This document shows positions 23,662 to 33,867 of a stretch of DNA of 64,000 bases, piece by piece. The notes under the pieces are model-generated. The model had not been told where the DNA came from and ran no database searches. It saw only the letters and a list, made by a program, of their open reading frames with translations. The DNA comes from Amorphophallus konjac (lineage: Eukaryota > Streptophyta > Magnoliopsida > Alismatales > Araceae), in NCBI GenBank assembly GCA_022559845.1, contig CM040117.1, forward strand, positions 11,432,856-11,496,855. The letters are read 5' to 3'. Position 1 is the first letter of the stretch, and every line of letters starts with the position of its first letter. Position numbers and translations under genes: made by a program.

Positions 23662-23680
23662 TTGTGACCCTTCATCTTCC

Positions 23681-23690
23681 CTATAAAAAC
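23681..23690 (+). promoter_or_regulatory. TATA box of element C 5' LTR
   Basis: CTATAAAAAC, followed by CCCCCTAGGGGG and a purine-rich leader. The same box is at 53745-53754 in the 3' LTR. Confidence 0.75.
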
Positions 23691-24895
23691 CCCCTAGGGG
23701 GCAAGGCATTGAGGGGGATGTATCTCAAAAGGATTCAAGGCAATTCAAGTGCTTCGGCTCCAAGCGGAGAATTGTGTGTGGGTGACTTGTTCGGCGGTCT
23801 ACTACGCCGGGGGTATGTCGTTCGCACTCCCCTCATGCCGTATGTAGCCGTTACACACGAGTCGACACTCACCGTATGTGAGACGTTGTGATATGGGCAG
23901 ACATCCCCTCATGTCGGGATTCCCCCTCGTAGGCCCGTCGGTCGCAACCACACGCGTGCCATGACGCCATGCTCACTCCCAGTCACAAGGCCATGTCCGA
24001 CCGCTCAACTCGAGTCGCGATCGACCCTCGCCCAGATACCGGATCGACGTATCCCCCAGTTATCCAGTCATAGGCCCCCGTTTGGCACCACGGCTATGGC
24101 CCACGCCACGGGAGGACCCATCTATAAAATGCACATATGTGCATCCATCACGCATCGACCCGGGGACCGATTAGCACGTCGGAATTGTCCTGTGGCATGT
24201 ACCAGTTGTACTTTGGCCGTTACGGCTTTCCTATAAAGAAATATACGTCTCAGCGTAACATTGCCGATTGGACGAGTGCTCCCGCACCCGCGTCCCGGCC
24301 TTCAACCTTCTATCCATATTCCTCGGCATCCGTGCCTAACACTCCAACCCCCAGTAAACACCCCTCGGTCCAACACGCACCCCTAGCTGCTGAATGCCCC
24401 CAGCCCTTCACCCATGGCTTCAGACATACATATAGACTTCTCTTCTGCATGGAACGAAGGTATTCGGATTCAATCCGATGTAAATAAAAACCGGTTGCTT
24501 GCGGCCGGTGGGGAAAGACGTCATGTACACGATTCCCGCAATCACCTACGCACTCGCACCCATGGAACCTCTTCTCTCCACGTGTCGCCCGATCGCCTCA
24601 GCCCGCGTGCCGCGCCTTGGTGGCGCTTCCCCAATCAAACCTTGGTTCCATGAGTGATTGTCGAGAGATCGACTGGCATGCCCGCATCTTGTCCGGTTAA
24701 CCTTTATCCAGACACTTCCGTGTCATTAGACCCTTTCCGACTTTCTGTGAAAGGAGAGTGCCCGATACCGCCATGAGAGGCATGCACCCGTAAGGAGGAT
24801 ACCCGAGATACATCAAACTCCCGTATTTTCCTTCACCGATGTATCCCTTCTCTCACCCCGGTTAATCGGCATAAAAACCCGCGCAACAAAAAGGA

Positions 24896-24913
24896 TGGCA
24901 CGCCTGGTGGGAC
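24896..24913 (+). other. Candidate primer-binding site of element C
   Basis: TGGCACGCCTGGTGGGAC begins 7 bases after the LTR end. It opens with the TGG complementary to a tRNA CCA tail. I could not assign the tRNA; it is not the Met type used by A, B and D. Confidence 0.55.
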
Positions 24914-26370
24914 GTCTCCCGCCTTCCTTCTCTTTGCTGAAGAAAAGTCTGTGCCAGCCCTGAAGCCCGGTGCCCTTTCCCTGTCCTTGCAGGAGAGGCA
25001 GAGGAGGGTACTCCTGCGCATTCTCCAGCAGCTTCCGGTCAGCGTTCCGATCGTCGGGCCGCTCCAGGCGACTGTCAGCGACTGTCGCCTCCGCATCACT
25101 CAACATTCCGGCAACCATGGCAGCCGTCACCTACGGCCCCAACGTCATTGCCACCCATGCCCGGGTGGGCTACTTGGCGACGCCGATCGCTTTCGGCAGC
25201 TTTGCCCCGGTTATCGGATCGCCCTACTTCCAGGGTGTGATCCATGTGGCTACTTCTCAACCAACTCCAGTCTCTCCAGTGGCCCCTGCGGCCAACGTGC
25301 CATGCGCGCCTCTAGCTCCAGTGTCCCGCCCGAGTGCCGGGCGTCGGACTGCCACTGCAGGCCCCTACAGGGCCCCCATATTAACGTCGGCTCGGGTGAA
25401 CGTCAGCTCCCGAGGTTAGCCTCGTCCGATCTCCTACACAGGCGTCGTGCCCCGGACTTCGGTCACCATCTCAGCACCTTCCTCGGGTCCCCAACCCCGA
25501 GCTGTAGCCAAGCCGGCACCCAACATGGGCTCCCTGCCCCGGGTCCACGGCTTCTCAGCATCCTCCTCGGGTCCTCAACCCCGAGCCGCAGCCAATCCGA
25601 CACCCAACACTGGCTCCCTGCCCCGGGTCCACGGCTTCCCAGCCTCTTCCTCGGGTCCCCAACCCCAAGTCGCAGCCAAGCCGACACCCAACACGGGCTT
25701 TCAGCCCCGGGTTTACGGCTTCCCAGCGGGTCTCCAACCTTGAGCCCCAGCAAAGCCGGCACCCAACACGGGCTTTCAGCCCCGGGTTTACGGCTTCCCA
25801 GCATCTGCATCGGGCTTCCGACCCCGAATCCTGGCAAAGTCGACACTCAACACGGGCTCACAGCACCGAGTTCGCGGCTCCCTGGTATCACACTCGGGAC
25901 CTTGGTCCCGAGCTCCAGTTGAACCAACTCTCCCCATGGGTCTTCCACCCAGAGGGCAACGTTCCTCAGCGCCTTCCTCAGGCATCCCGACTCGAGCCCA
26001 GACTATGTCGGCACCTACCACGGGTCCTCGACCCAGGGGCGTCGGCACCTCAGCACTTCCGAAGGCGTCGCCTCCCGGTGCAAGAGTGTCATCGCGAGCA
26101 TCGGCGACACTCCTATCGGCGCGGGCGAAGGCTTACACCCGAGTCACCCAACCATCGACTCCTGACATGGGTTACTTACCCCGGGGGCCTATCCCGACAC
26201 TTTGGACTGACAGCTTCATGTTGTCGATCATTCCGAGCCATGTCTTCTAGGTCTACCATCTTGGGGCGGAGTCTTCCTCAGCTCCTCAGAAGAAGCGTCG
26301 CCATGGCCGTAGAAGCAGGCGACTCACTGCTACAACCAGGAATTCCGGCAAGACGGTCCTTGTCGGCAAC
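24914..26370 (+). other. Element C leader with shifting open frames
   Basis: GC-rich DNA between the PBS and the recognisable gag. Long frames (24951-25922, 25919-26605) are Pro/Ser/Arg-rich and mostly reflect the 84-bp repeat. I see no domain. It may encode an N-terminal gag extension in an ancestral copy; the frame that joins gag opens near 26371. Confidence 0.45.
25455..25890 (+). repeat. 84-bp tandem repeat array in element C leader
   Basis: Five to six units of 84 bases; one is 75. The landmark GGGTYYACGG recurs at 25541, 25625, 25709 and 25784, with a diverged copy at 25868. In frame 25447-25743 each unit encodes 28 residues of the type SSSGPQPRAAAKPTPNTG followed by a PRVHGF motif. 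The period is a multiple of three, consistent with a once-coding repeat. Confidence 0.8.
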
Positions 26371-28044
26371 TTGCAGATCCGTCTCGATGGGGGTGAACCA
26401 ATCATACCTCGGGAACATGCCGTTCCCACCATCCCCACTTCCAATCGCTTTGACCTCTTGCGTCAAACACGAGAGGACGGGGCGAAGCTCAAAGGAGTGG
26501 GTTCCTCGGCGGCGGCCCGGGGGCACCCACCACAGTCTAGCACACAGCCTCCCAAGACAGCTCGTCGGAAAAATGGTGACAAGGGAGATCAGCAATCTGA
26601 CCTGAGGAGAATCTGGGTCACCCCAGAAGAAGCTCAAGCTGTTCGAAGGGCGTGTATTACCAACCCCCTGCGAGCACTCAGACGCGGCATCAGACGGGAT
26701 GCAGCTGGCTTTACAGTAGCATCATCTGACGACGCCCAGTCGTCCAATGTCCCCCGCGTAAGCAAGCGGAGGCAAAGGCGAGCCCATCCTCAGGCCCTCC
26801 AGCAACCTGTCCAGGGTTCTCCCCCGACCAACATCGGGAATGTGCCCCCTCCACAACGCACCTCGGTCTTTGACAGACTAGGGATGCCTGTCCGCCCCGA
26901 GCGACACCCGCGAAGGAAGCGGACGGCCCGGTTTATCAATGATGCGGTTTGAGTATTCGCGTGCTACACCACCAGAGACCAGCCAGACATCTAGTCTGAC
27001 GACTTGAACCTGCCCCTGTCTCACTTTAGGAGGCCGCGCCATCAGGCTCCGCCACCTCCTTCAATAGGTCACATCGGAACTTCTGCCGGACCGCAAGCGT
27101 CGGAACGCGCAGAAGGGGTCCCGGTGGAAGGCCACGACCCTCCTATCAACGCAGAGCCGGTCAATAATGACCCTCCTGCAAACGAGGTTCAAGAAGTGAC
27201 CCTCGACACTCTCATGAAGGAGAACCAGCACCTGAAGGCCCTCCTGCAGGACCTCCTCCAGGAGCGAGACCTTCATCCGCAGCAACCTGACAGGCCTCAG
27301 GCCGAGGCACCGGTACCCCCGACAGTCCGCGATGCTGCCAACACCTCAGCGGCGATTGCCCGAACTCTGTTGGCAACTGGGATTGGCACGCCTCCGGTCG
27401 AGGCTCAACCGTGAGCCTCCAATACGCCAGTGCCGAAAAATCTCTTGGCGCAACGCCAGATGATCGAGCGCATTATCGAGACAAAGCTCGCCCAGTATGG
27501 TGAAGGGACGGTCACAGTGGATCTCTATAGTGTACCCTGCCCGCTTCACCACCAGTTGAAGAAGCTTCCTCCAGAATACTCCAAACCCCCGAAGCTGTAA
27601 AAGTTCGACGGGCAGGGGTCGCCACATGAGCACTTGGCCTACTATGTTACGGCTATGGGCGAGTTAGCGTTGGATGAATCCTATCTCCTCCGCTACTTTG
27701 CCACTTCGCTCACGGGAATGACCTTTCAATGGTACTCCCGCCTGAAGCCCGGCTCCGTCATCAACTGGGCAGATCTCCAGAAGAAATTCCTCGACCGATT
27801 TCAGACGGCCGAGCGAAAGGTCTCACTAGCCGAACTTTTTTCCCTTCGGCAGAAAAAGGGCGAGAGCGCCCTCGACTTCATCAAGAAATGGCGAGACCTC
27901 AGCATGAGGTGTGTCAATCCACCCATCCAGGAGGATGCCATCACCATATGTCGTCGAGGTCTGGCAGTCGAGGTAAGTGAAAAGCTTCTCGTCGAGGTCT
28001 GGCAGTCGAGGTCAGTCGAGGTCAGTGAACCAACTCTCCCCAAG
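26371..28044 (+). pseudogene. Element C gag, N-terminal and capsid parts
   Basis: One frame runs through with stops at 26950 (TGA), 26992 (TAG), 27412 (TGA) and 27598 (TAA). Segments in order: basic/Gln-rich N-terminus; FDRLGMPVRPERHP (about 26869-26910); a Glu/Leu-rich coiled segment LDTLMKENQHLKALLQDLL (about 27205-27261); LAQYGEG; and the capsid domain at 27634-27960 (YLLRYFATSLTGMTFQWYSRL, WADLQKKFLDRF, Tat-type retrotransposon gag). The copy E at 61728 has sense codons where this one has its first two stops. The frame is destroyed from about 27990 by duplicated filler and then the D insertion. Confidence 0.85.
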
Positions 28045-28511
28045 GTAGAGAGAGGGGGGGGATAAGGGGAATCACTCCCAAGGGTTTCTCACCCAACTAA
28101 TAGAATCTCTCCAATAGAAAATTTGAACTCTCAAATGGAAATTTTCATTCATTGATTCATTAACTCAAATGGAGAAAATGTGGTCCTATATATAGGCAAC
28201 CCACATTTCTACAAAAGTCCCTGACTCTTACTACAATGACCAAAGACCAAGGGGGTAGGGGCGCCCCTAGGCCTAGCCCAAATAATTGGGCCCAATAACC
28301 ATTCTAAACAATCTAATGACACTTAACCTAGGTAGATGACTCATTAACCTAGGTACATGACTCAAATAAAAAGAAAATTATAATGACATGACTCAAATAA
28401 AATATGAAAATTACATGACTCGACTCAGAAAAATATGACGGACACAATGGAGCTATGCTGGCGAGCAATCAAAGCTGTGGAAAATGTGAAGGGCGAGAGA
28501 TGCCCCCATCA
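28045..28511 (-). mobile_element. 3' LTR of element D, truncated
   Basis: On the minus strand it starts TGATGGGGGCATC at 28511 and matches the beginning of the complete D LTR. It ends after about 467 bases at a GA-rich run. A TATATATA box is at about 28187-28194. Confidence 0.85.
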
Positions 28512-28699
28512 TACTCCCGGGGTGCGGAGAACTCGACTCCGTCGAGTAAGAGTCCTTCCCTCCTTGGAGGGTGTAGAAGTGATATCGCCCATAAGTCATC
28601 CGAAGGAGACCGATCCGTCCACCCGATGAGATAGCGCTCATACACCTTGCTCCTGATGGCAGTGACATGTTCAACCAATATTTGCTCAATTTGCTCACG

Positions 28700-29794
28700 C
28701 TAGGCTCTCTTGGTTGGTGGTCTCTCCTCACAGGTGGGTGCTCTCTCAATGGAAGGAATATGCTCAATATCCTCACTGGGTACCACCGTGGGTCCCTTAT
28801 ATGGCACTAGGTCGGCGACATTGAATGTGGGACTTACCCCATATTCCTCGGGAAGATATAACTCAACGCCAATGTACATCATAACCTGGAAGGGACCAGC
28901 CCCATGAGGCCTCAATTTGGAGATGTCTCCTGGGGAGAGCTTCTCCGTCCTCACCATCACAAAGTTACTCACGTGGAAATTTTGGTGACGTCGATGAGAG
29001 TCGGCCAACCTTTTATAAGTCACATTCTTCTTGCTAATGTGCTTGCGGATCTCTTTATGCAATGTTGTGAATGCAGACATTCTAGGGGTGATGGGTGGAC
29101 CTGGGCAACCAAAAGTAGACCTATCATGTAATGATGCAGTGTAGTCTTTGGTCAGTCTAGGTTGGCCGGGGCACCCATAGGTGGCCCTATCATGCAAATT
29201 GGTGATAAATATCAGGGGACCCGGACATCCGTAGATGCCTTTGACATGCTTAAGACCCATGATGAATGAAGGTGGACCATGACATCCGAATATGGACCAC
29301 TCATACTTTCTACTTGACATGTGGGTGATATGAATGAATGGACCCAACATAGTGTTCATGCCAAGGGGTGTGGTAAGCGTAGACACATGCATGCTTTTCC
29401 CAAAGGTGACTTCTATGTGTATAGGTGTGGGACAACCTTTGAACTCCCATTGGAAAAGATCGAATGGATCTAAGAAGGTGGTCGTCATGGGGTGGGGCAC
29501 AACCTTATTACCTAGGGATATGTGGCCCAAGGTCATGGCTCCCAAGGTGTAACCCGGGTCTAGGATGGGGTGGATTGGGTCAAACATGGTGGGTTGGGAT
29601 AGGGAAAGGTGGGTGGTGGATAAGGTGGTTGGGTCCCATGGGTTCTTTGACCCCCATTGGAAGGGATCAAAGGGATCATAAAAAGGGTTATCGAGGGGGA
29701 GGGTCCCTATGTCCTCAAAATCCTCAAGTGGTGGTGGGTCATCCTCCTCTAATGAGACAATTGGGCCGAAGTTCTTTGTGAGTGGGTCGGCCAT
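28700..29794 (-). CDS. Element D ORF2: repeat-bearing protein with gypsy integrase C-terminal tail
   Basis: 364 codons from ATG at 29794, uninterrupted. The N-terminal third is acidic/Pro-rich with a repeated DPFD-x-FQW motif (about residues 41-48 and 109-116). The middle (about 170-250) has four spaced copies of an FGCHGPP/YGCPGP/FGCPGP motif every 20-28 residues. The C-terminal ~110 residues (ISKKNVTYKRLADSHRRHQ, GAGPFQVM, SPTFNVADLVPYKGP) match the end of Ty3/gypsy integrase polyproteins. No DDE core, RT or protease is present. It is in the same frame as ORF1 and separated from it by a single TAG. The role is unknown. Confidence 0.7.
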   Translation of the reverse strand: MADPLTKNFGPIVSLEEDDPPPLEDFEDIGTLPLDNPFYDPFDPFQWGSKNPWDPTTLSTTHLSLSQPTMFDPIHPILDPGYTLGAMTLGHISLGNKVVPHPMTTTFLDPFDLFQWEFKGCPTPIHIEVTFGKSMHVSTLTTPLGMNTMLGPFIHITHMSSRKYEWSIFGCHGPPSFIMGLKHVKGIYGCPGPLIFITNLHDRATYGCPGQPRLTKDYTASLHDRSTFGCPGPPITPRMSAFTTLHKEIRKHISKKNVTYKRLADSHRRHQNFHVSNFVMVRTEKLSPGDISKLRPHGAGPFQVMMYIGVELYLPEEYGVSPTFNVADLVPYKGPTVVPSEDIEHIPSIERAPTCEERPPTKRA

Positions 29795-29809
29795 GAGTGG
29801 AGGGCTCGA

Positions 29810-31348
29810 CTAACTACCCAAGATAAGCAACTCTAATTCGTGGATAGCATCGGGCTCATCGGGTATAGGGAGGAATAATAGGAGGTCACTAGTGTAGCAA
29901 CCCATGGTGCACATTGAGGTGATGGACCCAATACATAGGTGTAGGAGGTCTAGGCTCCTAGGTTGTTGGGTCATGGGAGTCAACATGCCATTCAACTCTA
30001 ATTGCCATGCTAAGCCCTTAAGAAGGTCCTCTAAGGTTTCCACTTGGTAGGATGTTTGGATTATGGTGTGATAGGATGAGAAGGGTATAATGGGAAGGTT
30101 TTGCTCTATGGGAGGGCAAACATAGAACATGATGGGGCGAATTGGTCTCTCCTTTAGCCATCTAGCTAGGGGCCCATCTATGATTATAGTGCCTTTTGTG
30201 ATGGTTTGTGGCTCTTGAAGATCAAGATTATTTGAAGTGGTGAAGGGTTGAGGCTCTTCCTCACCATTGGTGTGAACTCGGACTTCCTTATGGGCGGGGA
30301 GAGGGTCTGGGCTATCAACTATTCCTATGTGAGTGGGTGTGGCCTTCTTTCTCAAGGGAATGGGAAGGTCTTTTGGAGATGGGGTGATGATGGTTGGGGC
30401 ATGGTGTACCCGGGGTGGTGAGTGAGGTCGAACTTGGGTTGGGAGTGGAAGTAGTGGTGGCCTAGGTTGGGGTAGGGTTGGGGTTGGAAGTGGAAGGTGG
30501 GTTGGTTCAATTTGGGTTGATTGGGGGGGTGTACCCTTTTTAGGGGACGATAGAGGGATAGTGGTGGGGACCAAGGGGAATTGTGGGGTATGGGTTTGGT
30601 GAGGGATTGTGGGTTGGGTGGTGGTGGCCATCATGGGTCTAGGTGGAGGGATGGACACGGGGTCCACTTGGGTTTGAATGGTGAGAATAGGGTGAGTGGT
30701 GGTCCTTATTGGGGAAATCAGGTCGATTAGGGGTCTCTTCCCCTTGGGATCGGCTGGTTGTGGAGGGGGGGAAGTGGGGGCCAATTGAGTTTGGATAGTG
30801 AGGTTTGCGGAAGGGGGTTTTGGTTGGATTGTGGGGACCCTTAGGGGATTTGATGGAGAGGTGGATGCTTGGTTTATTTGGGTCTTAAGGGAGAGGACTT
30901 GGTTGCAAAGTGTAGTTATGATGGTTGAGAGGTGATTTGTTGGGGGTGGTGGGGGTGGAGACCAAAGGTCGGTCTCAAGTTGGCCGGGTGGGGATGGAGG
31001 AGTGGTAGTGCTCCTCGGGTTAGGGGTGCTTGAGTAGGAGGGGTGGGAATGTTTGGGGATGTAGATCTTTCTAAGTTCTACTTTCATATCATCCCATGAG
31101 GAAATGGGCTCTTGCCTCCTAACCCTTCTTAATCCCTCTATGTGTTCCCACTTACTCTTGGCTTGACCCCGAAATCGTCCCTTGGCCTTTCGGACTCTCG
31201 CGGATCCATATACCCAAGTCTTTTCAAAGTACTTTTCTATGGTAGCCTCCCACATAAGATAGTCACTAGAACGTGATCCGTCAAAGGTAATATCCCTATC
31301 TAGGATGAAGTCCATGGGTGGTGAGTAGGCTAAGTAGGAGGTGGCCAT
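29810..31348 (-). CDS. Element D ORF1: gag with long proline-rich region
   Basis: I take the ATG at 31348; 512 codons, ending TAG at 29810. Residues ~10-90 (MDFILDRDITFDGSRSS, SDYLMWEATIEKYFE, WDDMKVELRKIYIP) resemble the gypsy capsid: a short F-D-G-type opening, a W-E-x-x-x-x-x-Y-F helix and a W-D-D-M-K-x-x-L motif. Residues ~95-340 are extremely Pro/Thr-rich. The C-terminal ~170 residues have no known domain. There is no zinc knuckle. The PBS lies ~95 bases upstream, so this is the first frame of the transcript. The open frame over more than 500 codons suggests recent activity or selection. Confidence 0.75.
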   Translation of the reverse strand: MATSYLAYSPPMDFILDRDITFDGSRSSDYLMWEATIEKYFEKTWVYGSARVRKAKGRFRGQAKSKWEHIEGLRRVRRQEPISSWDDMKVELRKIYIPKHSHPSYSSTPNPRSTTTPPSPPGQLETDLWSPPPPPPTNHLSTIITTLCNQVLSLKTQINQASTSPSNPLRVPTIQPKPPSANLTIQTQLAPTSPPPQPADPKGKRPLIDLISPIRTTTHPILTIQTQVDPVSIPPPRPMMATTTQPTIPHQTHTPQFPLVPTTIPLSSPKKGTPPQSTQIEPTHLPLPTPTLPQPRPPLLPLPTQVRPHSPPRVHHAPTIITPSPKDLPIPLRKKATPTHIGIVDSPDPLPAHKEVRVHTNGEEEPQPFTTSNNLDLQEPQTITKGTIIIDGPLARWLKERPIRPIMFYVCPPIEQNLPIIPFSSYHTIIQTSYQVETLEDLLKGLAWQLELNGMLTPMTQQPRSLDLLHLCIGSITSMCTMGCYTSDLLLFLPIPDEPDAIHELELLILGS

Positions 31349-31442
31349 GATGATCGGGGGGATCAATGCAAGGGTCGGATTGATGATGACTCCAATGCAA
31401 GCATGCCCTAGGACTTGACTTGTAGAGACAAGTCAATGACTT

Positions 31443-31454
31443 GCTCTGATACCA
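31443..31454 (-). other. Primer-binding site of element D (tRNA-iMet type)
   Basis: Minus-strand TGGTATCAGAGC, two bases inside the LTR end (TGTCACATCA) at 31457. Confidence 0.9.
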
Positions 31455-31456
31455 AT

Positions 31457-33867
31457 TGATGTGACACACCCTTGGACCAAAATGAACAAGCATAATTTGC
31501 AATTCAAACGGACCGATAATGGCGACCGCTCACCCGATGCTCACCCAAGACCCGGGGTAGCTTGGAAATGCCAAGGAGAGGTTGTGAGGGCTGGGCCCTT
31601 GCTGGTAGAGGGACAGAAAGGCCTAGGTTAATTCCCAAGGGTAATGGCAGCCCAATTCAAGGGAGCCGACGAGGTGCCAAGGCACAGGTTACACTCCTCA
31701 CCCCACAGTGATCTCTTGAAGCAAGGAGCTCAAGGATCGGGCTCTCACTCTCACGGCCAGCGGAGTTTACGAACTAATATTAGAAAGAACAAGCACTAAA
31801 TGGAGCTAGGAGTGGAGCACATACTTGACCGGTTTGAAGAAACCGGTCCCGCTCGGAGACGTGGGCGAGCGGGGAAGCGTGGGTTCCCCACACGCCGCGC
31901 CGGGGTAGCTTGACCTGCTTAAATTGTTACAACACTACACCCCATGTAAGGGGGGGATCTAGGGGTGGGGGTCAACTGATATTACATCCAAAACTATCTC
32001 CACATAGGGAGGGGCCTTCAGCCGGCCAAGCGGGGAGGGGTGACACCGAACTAGCGATCAACAAGGAAGCCGATGACGGTTCTGTCCGCTGTCTGTGCTT
32101 CAGGACTGACTGATGGTTATCACGATACTGTGGCCACTCCAGAATTTGTCCGATGACGAGACCACTTGGAGATTCTTTGTAGCTTGATCAGGATGATGTT
32201 TGAATTTTTTTGATTTCTTTGAGCACCGCTGCTGGTCGGGGTAGGGGCTTGAACAGGGTGGCAGACCCTCGGTTCTGACAGCTTCAGGTTTCCAACAGCA
32301 GGAAGAAGAGGATGCTACGATCGCTCCTGAACTCAGAATCAAGTACCGCTAGAGTTGTTGGAACCGTGACGGGTCCTCTTCGAAGCAAAACTGGCGGGGA
32401 AGCCAAACGTTGTCGGAGAAGAGCAGTGGGCTCTGAACTCTGATGAGATGTCGGTGCAGACTGTGGGGAAGCAGAACCGCGCACCCGGGGGAGAAAATTG
32501 ATAACTCCTCGTTCCTGATGCCAAACTGAGCTCTGCTTTTTGGAGAAGAAAGAAGACTCGTAGTAGAAGCTTTTTAAAGAAGAACTCTTGATCAGATTCC
32601 AAGCAGGACCGTTGCAGTCGGGCTTCCACTCCAGATCTGGTCTCCTGGCAGGGAGGCTTTGCGTAGTCGGGGAAGAATGACTCCCCTGGGCGATCATGAA
32701 CTCAGAACGTGATAGGACTACCGCCGTTACGAAGAGGACTGGGAGACGCTTCCAACGATGGCTTATGATCCATCAGAAACGTCCGGAGGAAACTGTGGTC
32801 GCCTCTGCAAGCTGCTACTCTTCTACAGATCTGCAACTGGGAACTGTAGGTTGAAGATGACGGGGGGGAATGGGGTATATAGGAGGGGAAATGGGGGTGG
32901 ATGAGTGTGGGGAAAGCCCGGGCTGTGTGGGGGTCTAGGAGGGGGTGTTCCAAGGTGGGGGAAGGGAAGAATGGGGTCTGGAAGGGGGTCTAACTGGTAG
33001 TGGGAGGAGGAGCTACGAATTTGGGAAGGTGGGTGAGAGGGAAAGGGTATTTGAAAATGGGTTTAAGGGTGGGATTAAATTTTGGTCTTGGGGGATGGGA
33101 AGAGGTGTGTGGGGAAGGTAAAAGGGGGCTTGGGGAGTGGGAATTCTCCCTTGGGAGATGAGAGGGTGCTTGGGGAAGGGGAGTGGGTGGTTGGTGGTTG
33201 GAGGGTGGAGTGGGGAGTGGTGGAATCTCCCTTGGGGCTGGGGTGGAGTTAAGGTGGGTTGGTGGGGAGTTGGGGATGAGTTATTGGAGGGGGGGAAGAG
33301 AGAGAAAGGTGGTTGGGAGGGGAGGAGAGAGAAAGGGGCGCAGGTTTTAGAGAGAGAAAGTGGAGGAGAGAGAAAATGACTTATTAGAGAGAGAGAGGTA
33401 GAGAGAGAGAGGGGGGATAGGGGGAATCACTCCCAAGGGTTTCTCACCCAACTAATGGAATCTCTCCAATAGGAAATTTGAACTCTCAAATGGCAATTTT
33501 CATTCATTGATTCATTAACTCAAATGGAAGAAATGGGGTCCTATATATAGGCAACCCACATTTCTACAAAAGTCCCTGACTCTTACTACAATGACCAAAG
33601 ACCAAGGGGGTAGGGGCGCCCTTGGGCCTAGCCCAAAGAATTGGACCCAATAACCATTCTAAACAATCTAATGACACTTAACCTAGGTAGATGACTCATT
33701 AACCTAGGTACATGACTCAAATAAAAAGAAAATTACAATGACATGACTCAAATAAAATATGAAAATTACATGACTTGACTCAGAAAAATATGATGGACAC
33801 AATGGAGCTATGCTGGCGCGCAATCGAAGCTGCGGAAAAATGTGAAGGGCAAGAGATGCCCCCATCA
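31457..33867 (-). mobile_element. 5' LTR of element D
   Basis: About 2.41 kb, minus strand TGATGGGGGCATC to GTGTCACATCA. The plus strand is very G-rich from about 32860 to 33420, ending in a GA microsatellite (33386-33412). Frames within it (32284-32697, 33137-33379) are compositional and carry no domain. Confidence 0.85.
33540..33551 (-). promoter_or_regulatory. TATA box of element D 5' LTR
   Basis: CCTATATATAGG is palindromic, about 320 bases from the minus-strand LTR start, and is conserved in the truncated 3' LTR at about 28185-28196. Confidence 0.6.

Larger units (their letters stand above)
22112..24888 (+). mobile_element. 5' LTR of element C
   Basis: 2,777 bases, TGTTGTACCCAG to CCGCGCAACA. 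The matching 3' copy without insertion G is about 2,765 bases. The GC-rich first half gives long but meaningless frames in several phases (22374-23378, 22759-23292), which are broken in the 3' copy. The promoter lies at 23681 with a palindromic array directly upstream. Confidence 0.9.
28045..33867 (-). mobile_element. Element D: minus-strand non-autonomous LTR retrotransposon inserted in element C gag
   Basis: On the minus strand: 5' LTR 33867-31457, Met PBS 31454-31443, gag ORF, in-frame TAG, second ORF with an integrase C-terminus, then the 3' LTR start at 28511. The 3' LTR survives only for its first ~467 bases (28511-28045). The surviving LTR parts (28045-28511 and 33399-33867) are nearly identical, suggesting D is young compared with C. 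There is no protease, RT, RNase H or integrase core. CCCAAG lies on both sides (28039-28044 and 33868-33873), but the left end is a deletion junction. Confidence 0.8.

Noticed and set aside
24951..25922. A 323-codon frame in element C leader
   Set aside because: Much of it is the 84-bp repeat and an overlapping frame is equally open. It may belong to an ancestral gag extension, but I cannot support a separate gene.
3815..31460. TGGTATCAGAGC sites as tRNA gene fragments
   Set aside because: They are 12-base primer-binding sites directly inside LTR ends, with no cloverleaf around them.
33137..33379. G-rich 80-codon frame
   Set aside because: Purely compositional (Gly/Trp/Glu from G-runs) within the element D LTR.
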